A model generated the notes under the pieces. That model did no database searches and was not told the origin of the DNA. It saw only the letters and a list, made by a program, of their open reading frames with translations. A stretch of DNA of 64,000 nt. Origin: Saccharolobus caldissimus (GTDB taxonomy: Archaea > Thermoproteota > Thermoprotei_A > Sulfolobales > Sulfolobaceae). Positions within the stretch are counted from its first letter, which is position 1. Each line of letters opens with the position of its first letter. Position numbers and translations under genes: made by a program. The stretch spans positions 620,001-684,000 of the forward strand of contig NZ_AP025226.1 of NCBI RefSeq assembly GCF_020886315.1. Direction: 5' to 3'. This document shows, in pieces, positions 61,964 to 64,000 of this stretch.

Positions 61964-62680
61964 TCAAAGAGTATTTATTACCTTTACCGGTATTGGCAAT
62001 GGTATTTCTGATTTGGTTTGTTCGGTCTTTGTATCACTTTGTTGGCTATTAGTTAACGAGCCTAAAGGTTTAAGTTCAATAGTTTCTTTATCTAGCGAGT
62101 CCAATTTATCTAAGGTTTTCTTTATGTCATCTCTTTCTAAAGTAAAACTCTCCTTTGACTGTCTTAGCAATTCCATTGAGTTTTTATATGCAGTTTCAGG
62201 GATTTCAGAGGAAATATAGCTCATTTTTAATGAAATTATGGCCTTGTCTATGTGATTTAATTGATCTTCGATTTCATTGAGCCTTGATTTAAGTTTGCCT
62301 TTTAACTTGTTTTGATCATCCTTTAATTTAATCATCTCAGTATCTAGCTTTCTTCTCATATCATCATATTCACTTTTCGGTATCTCTTGTTTGTTATATA
62401 ATTCTTCTAAGGCTCTCTGCCTTTTTCTGATTTTTTCCATGAAATTTAATATTCTCATCGCTTCAGCTTTCCAATCTGGTAAGATTAATATGGTATCTCC
62501 ATCAGTCTTAATTCTTTCTGGTTCGATTGTTATGAAAGAAGATCCTTGAGAAACTTCTACACCAGTTATTGTACCATCGATTTCACTATACACATGAATA
62601 AGATATCCAAATTCTCTACCATAAATATCTTTAATTTTCTGTCCAATAAATTTCGTTAGTACCTCATACGATACGGGCAT
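61964..62680 (-). CDS. cdvA: CdvA, membrane-binding division protein
   Basis: 238 aa from ATG 62680 ([13 protein letters not shown]). The N-terminal PRC-barrel-like domain ([20 protein letters not shown]) precedes a long coiled coil (residues ~75-200: [20 protein letters not shown] ...) and a C-terminal E3B-like tail ([10 protein letters not shown]) that binds CdvB. It is the crenarchaeal ring-forming anchor. It has its own TATA (cttataaag, 62720-62728), so it may be expressed separately from cdvBC. The upstream in-frame extension to 62761 is an sRNA region, not coding. Confidence 0.93.
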   Translation of the reverse strand: MPVSYEVLTKFIGQKIKDIYGREFGYLIHVYSEIDGTITGVEVSQGSSFITIEPERIKTDGDTILILPDWKAEAMRILNFMEKIRKRQRALEELYNKQEIPKSEYDDMRRKLDTEMIKLKDDQNKLKGKLKSRLNEIEDQLNHIDKAIISLKMSYISSEIPETAYKNSMELLRQSKESFTLERDDIKKTLDKLDSLDKETIELKPLGSLTNSQQSDTKTEQTKSEIPLPIPVKVINTL

Positions 62681-62734
62681 GGTAATACTCCTCAAAAATA
62701 TTTGGTCACTTAAATAACACTTATAAAGATTAGG

Positions 62735-62793
62735 GCTCTTCAGCAAGCAGAAATTCATCATTCAATAAGCGCTTTTAACCTTCATCATCTGAA
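62735..62793 (-). ncRNA. C/D box sRNA candidate upstream of cdvA
   Basis: Read on the minus strand: C box ATGATGA (62788-62782), guide 16 nt, D'-like TTGA (62765-62762), C' box ATGATGA (62761-62755), guide ATTTCTGCTTG (11 nt), D box CTGA (62743-62740). Box order and spacing are those of archaeal methylation-guide sRNAs. A TATA-like TTTTTAAGCTTAAG lies about 25 nt upstream. Confidence 0.7.
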
Positions 62794-62831
62794 TAGGGAT
62801 ATTATGTACTTAAGCTTAAAAAGTATACCAA

Positions 62832-63110
62832 ATGCTAACTATTATTTTGAATGGAAGTATGACCCTTCAAGCTCTTAATAATGTAACGTCTCAATTATCC
62901 CATATAGTAAGTAGTATTAATGTAGAGCCAGTAAGTTATATCCTAGTTACAATAGGATTTGCCCTTTTACTAATTATAATAATAGGTGGAGTAATTTATG
63001 GACTAGTTAAAGTGGCTAAAGCTGTACCCTCTATGTCTACGAAAGAGTTTCTACTGTTTTTAGTTATAATAGCAGTATTTTTAGTAGTACTAGGTATATT
63101 ACTACCTTAA
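62832..63110 (+). CDS. Small membrane protein, two transmembrane segments, 92 aa
   Basis: Two hydrophobic helices near residues 38-62 ([20 protein letters not shown]) and 72-91 ([20 protein letters not shown]), connected by a short basic loop ([13 protein letters not shown]). The N-terminal ~35 residues would be outside. Family unknown. It is divergent from cdvA across the sRNA region, so a link to the division locus is possible. Its end overlaps the convergent enolase gene by 4 bp. Confidence 0.6.
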   Translation: MLTIILNGSMTLQALNNVTSQLSHIVSSINVEPVSYILVTIGFALLLIIIIGGVIYGLVKVAKAVPSMSTKEFLLFLVIIAVFLVVLGILLP

Positions 63111-64000
63111 ATTGAAAAATATTTCCCATTGTATTCTAGTTCATATTTATTTTCTATCTCCAGTAATCTATTGTATTTACTTGTTCTTTCTCCTCTAGCT
63201 GGGGCACCGGTTTTTATGAAATCTGACGACTCACCTATTGCAAAATCCGCTATGAAAGAATCTTCAGTTTCTCCACTTCTATGGCTAACAATTGTTTTTA
63301 TCGAATTTCTTCTTGCTAAATCAATGAATTCAAAAGTTTCCGTTATTGTTCCTATCTGATTTGGCTTAACTATAACACCTTTCGTGGACTTTTTTTCTAT
63401 ACCTATTTTAAGATACTTAATGTTAGTAGTATAAAGATCGTCTCCAGTGACAATTGTATTTTTTAGTTCTTTTTGTAATTCGGCAAATTTTTCAAATGAA
63501 TTTTCTTCAAAAGGATCCTCTAAATATAGTATAGGATATTGATTAGATAGTTGTAAATAATATTCAAATAACTGATCTTCACTGAGTTCTTTACTATCAA
63601 TATTGTATGTTTTTCTTTTTTCATCGTAAAAATCCGTTGATGCAGCATCCATTCCTATAAATATTTGATTCTCATAGCCTGAGTTTTTAATGGAAGTATA
63701 TAAAAGATCTAAGGCATCTCTAGTAGTCTCTAAAGGTGGAGAAAATCCTCCTTCATCTCCTACCGCAGTATAGATTTTTCCAAATCTTTCAGCTATTAAA
63801 CTTTTTAGGTTTTTATATACATCTATAGCAGCAAAAAGTGCTTCCTTAAACGTGTTAAATTTAACTGGAATTATTATAAATTCTTGAATTTTTAATTTAT
63901 TTCCTGCATGAAGTCCTCCATTAATTATGTTAAGAAGTGGAATAGGTATACGTGGATATCTAGGCCCAGAAATGTACTTAAAGACTTCTAGACCTAATGC
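63107..64000 (-). CDS. eno: Enolase, N-terminal part outside window
   Basis: Converts 2-phosphoglycerate to phosphoenolpyruvate. From the window edge: [96 protein letters not shown] and [19 protein letters not shown] are the usual enolase blocks including metal ligands and catalytic lysine. The start lies beyond 64000. It converges on the small membrane protein gene with a 4-bp overlap. Confidence 0.97.
   Translation of the reverse strand, partial: ALGLEVFKYISGPRYPRIPIPLLNIINGGLHAGNKLKIQEFIIIPVKFNTFKEALFAAIDVYKNLKSLIAERFGKIYTAVGDEGGFSPPLETTRDALDLLYTSIKNSGYENQIFIGMDAASTDFYDEKRKTYNIDSKELSEDQLFEYYLQLSNQYPILYLEDPFEENSFEKFAELQKELKNTIVTGDDLYTTNIKYLKIGIEKKSTKGVIVKPNQIGTITETFEFIDLARRNSIKTIVSHRSGETEDSFIADFAIGESSDFIKTGAPARGERTSKYNRLLEIENKYELEYNGKYFSI

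Noticed and set aside
62681-62761. Longer CdvA start at 62761
   Set aside because: CdvA homologues start near MPVSYEV, cdvA has its own TATA and ribosome site near 62690-62728, and the extra segment contains the C/D sRNA boxes.

Overview
The window is an AT-rich crenarchaeal chromosome segment of a Sulfolobus/Saccharolobus-type organism (order Sulfolobales). The evidence is the gene content: an RFC clamp loader, a thermosome alpha-type subunit, the CdvA-CdvB-CdvC (ESCRT) division genes, a WhiP-like initiator, an acryloyl-CoA reductase of the 3-hydroxypropionate/4-hydroxybutyrate cycle, Nre and Ogg2 repair proteins, intron-bearing tRNAs, TATA-driven leaderless promoters and an SSV-type split integrase. 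From memory the gene order follows Saccharolobus solfataricus around the rfc, whiP, trp and cdv loci.

Layout. 1-6237: replication, proteolysis and metabolism (rfcL, rfcS, PEBP, psmB, amidase, acryloyl-CoA reductase, two unknowns). 6262-11019: an accessory island bounded by tRNA-Glu(CUC) and tRNA-Ser(CGA). It holds a decayed plasmid-type integrase hit by a small TA-flanked insertion and a 1342-bp IS, then a Fic protein and a winged-helix regulator sharing a palindromic operator, then an IS200/IS605-like right-end remnant. 11056-12541: speE, rpl37e, lsm and tRNA-Tyr. 12789-19235: a complete 6.4-kb integrated element in tRNA-Arg(GCG), with 45-bp att repeats, int(N) and int(C), small DNA-binding proteins and an MCM-like AAA+ ATPase. 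19267-28977: argS abutting tRNA-Arg, the thermosome, Cys-rich proteins, the WhiP-like gene with a candidate oriC3, a COG3199-type kinase and a DUF4443 regulator.

29009-49553 is mostly amino-acid biosynthesis: argF, thrC-lysC-asd (threonine branch) followed by PHP and nreA, ubiD-like, cdvB2, ppsA, ino1, acylphosphatase and the complete trp operon trpB2-A-D-F-E-G-C with an aspartate aminotransferase. 49567-64000 holds valS, a GGR-like reductase, small unknown proteins, ogg2, a serine-type operon (PGDH plus aminotransferase) running into rpoK and topA, then cdvC-cdvB-cdvA in reverse and a truncated enolase.

Between genes I see two good C/D-box sRNA candidates, one just upstream of cdvA and one overlapping the 5' end of the acylphosphatase gene, plus a weaker one after topA. 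The island and the integrated element are where undescribed biology is most likely: a Fic/regulator operator system, an unusual replication module, and several repeated operator families specific to the element.
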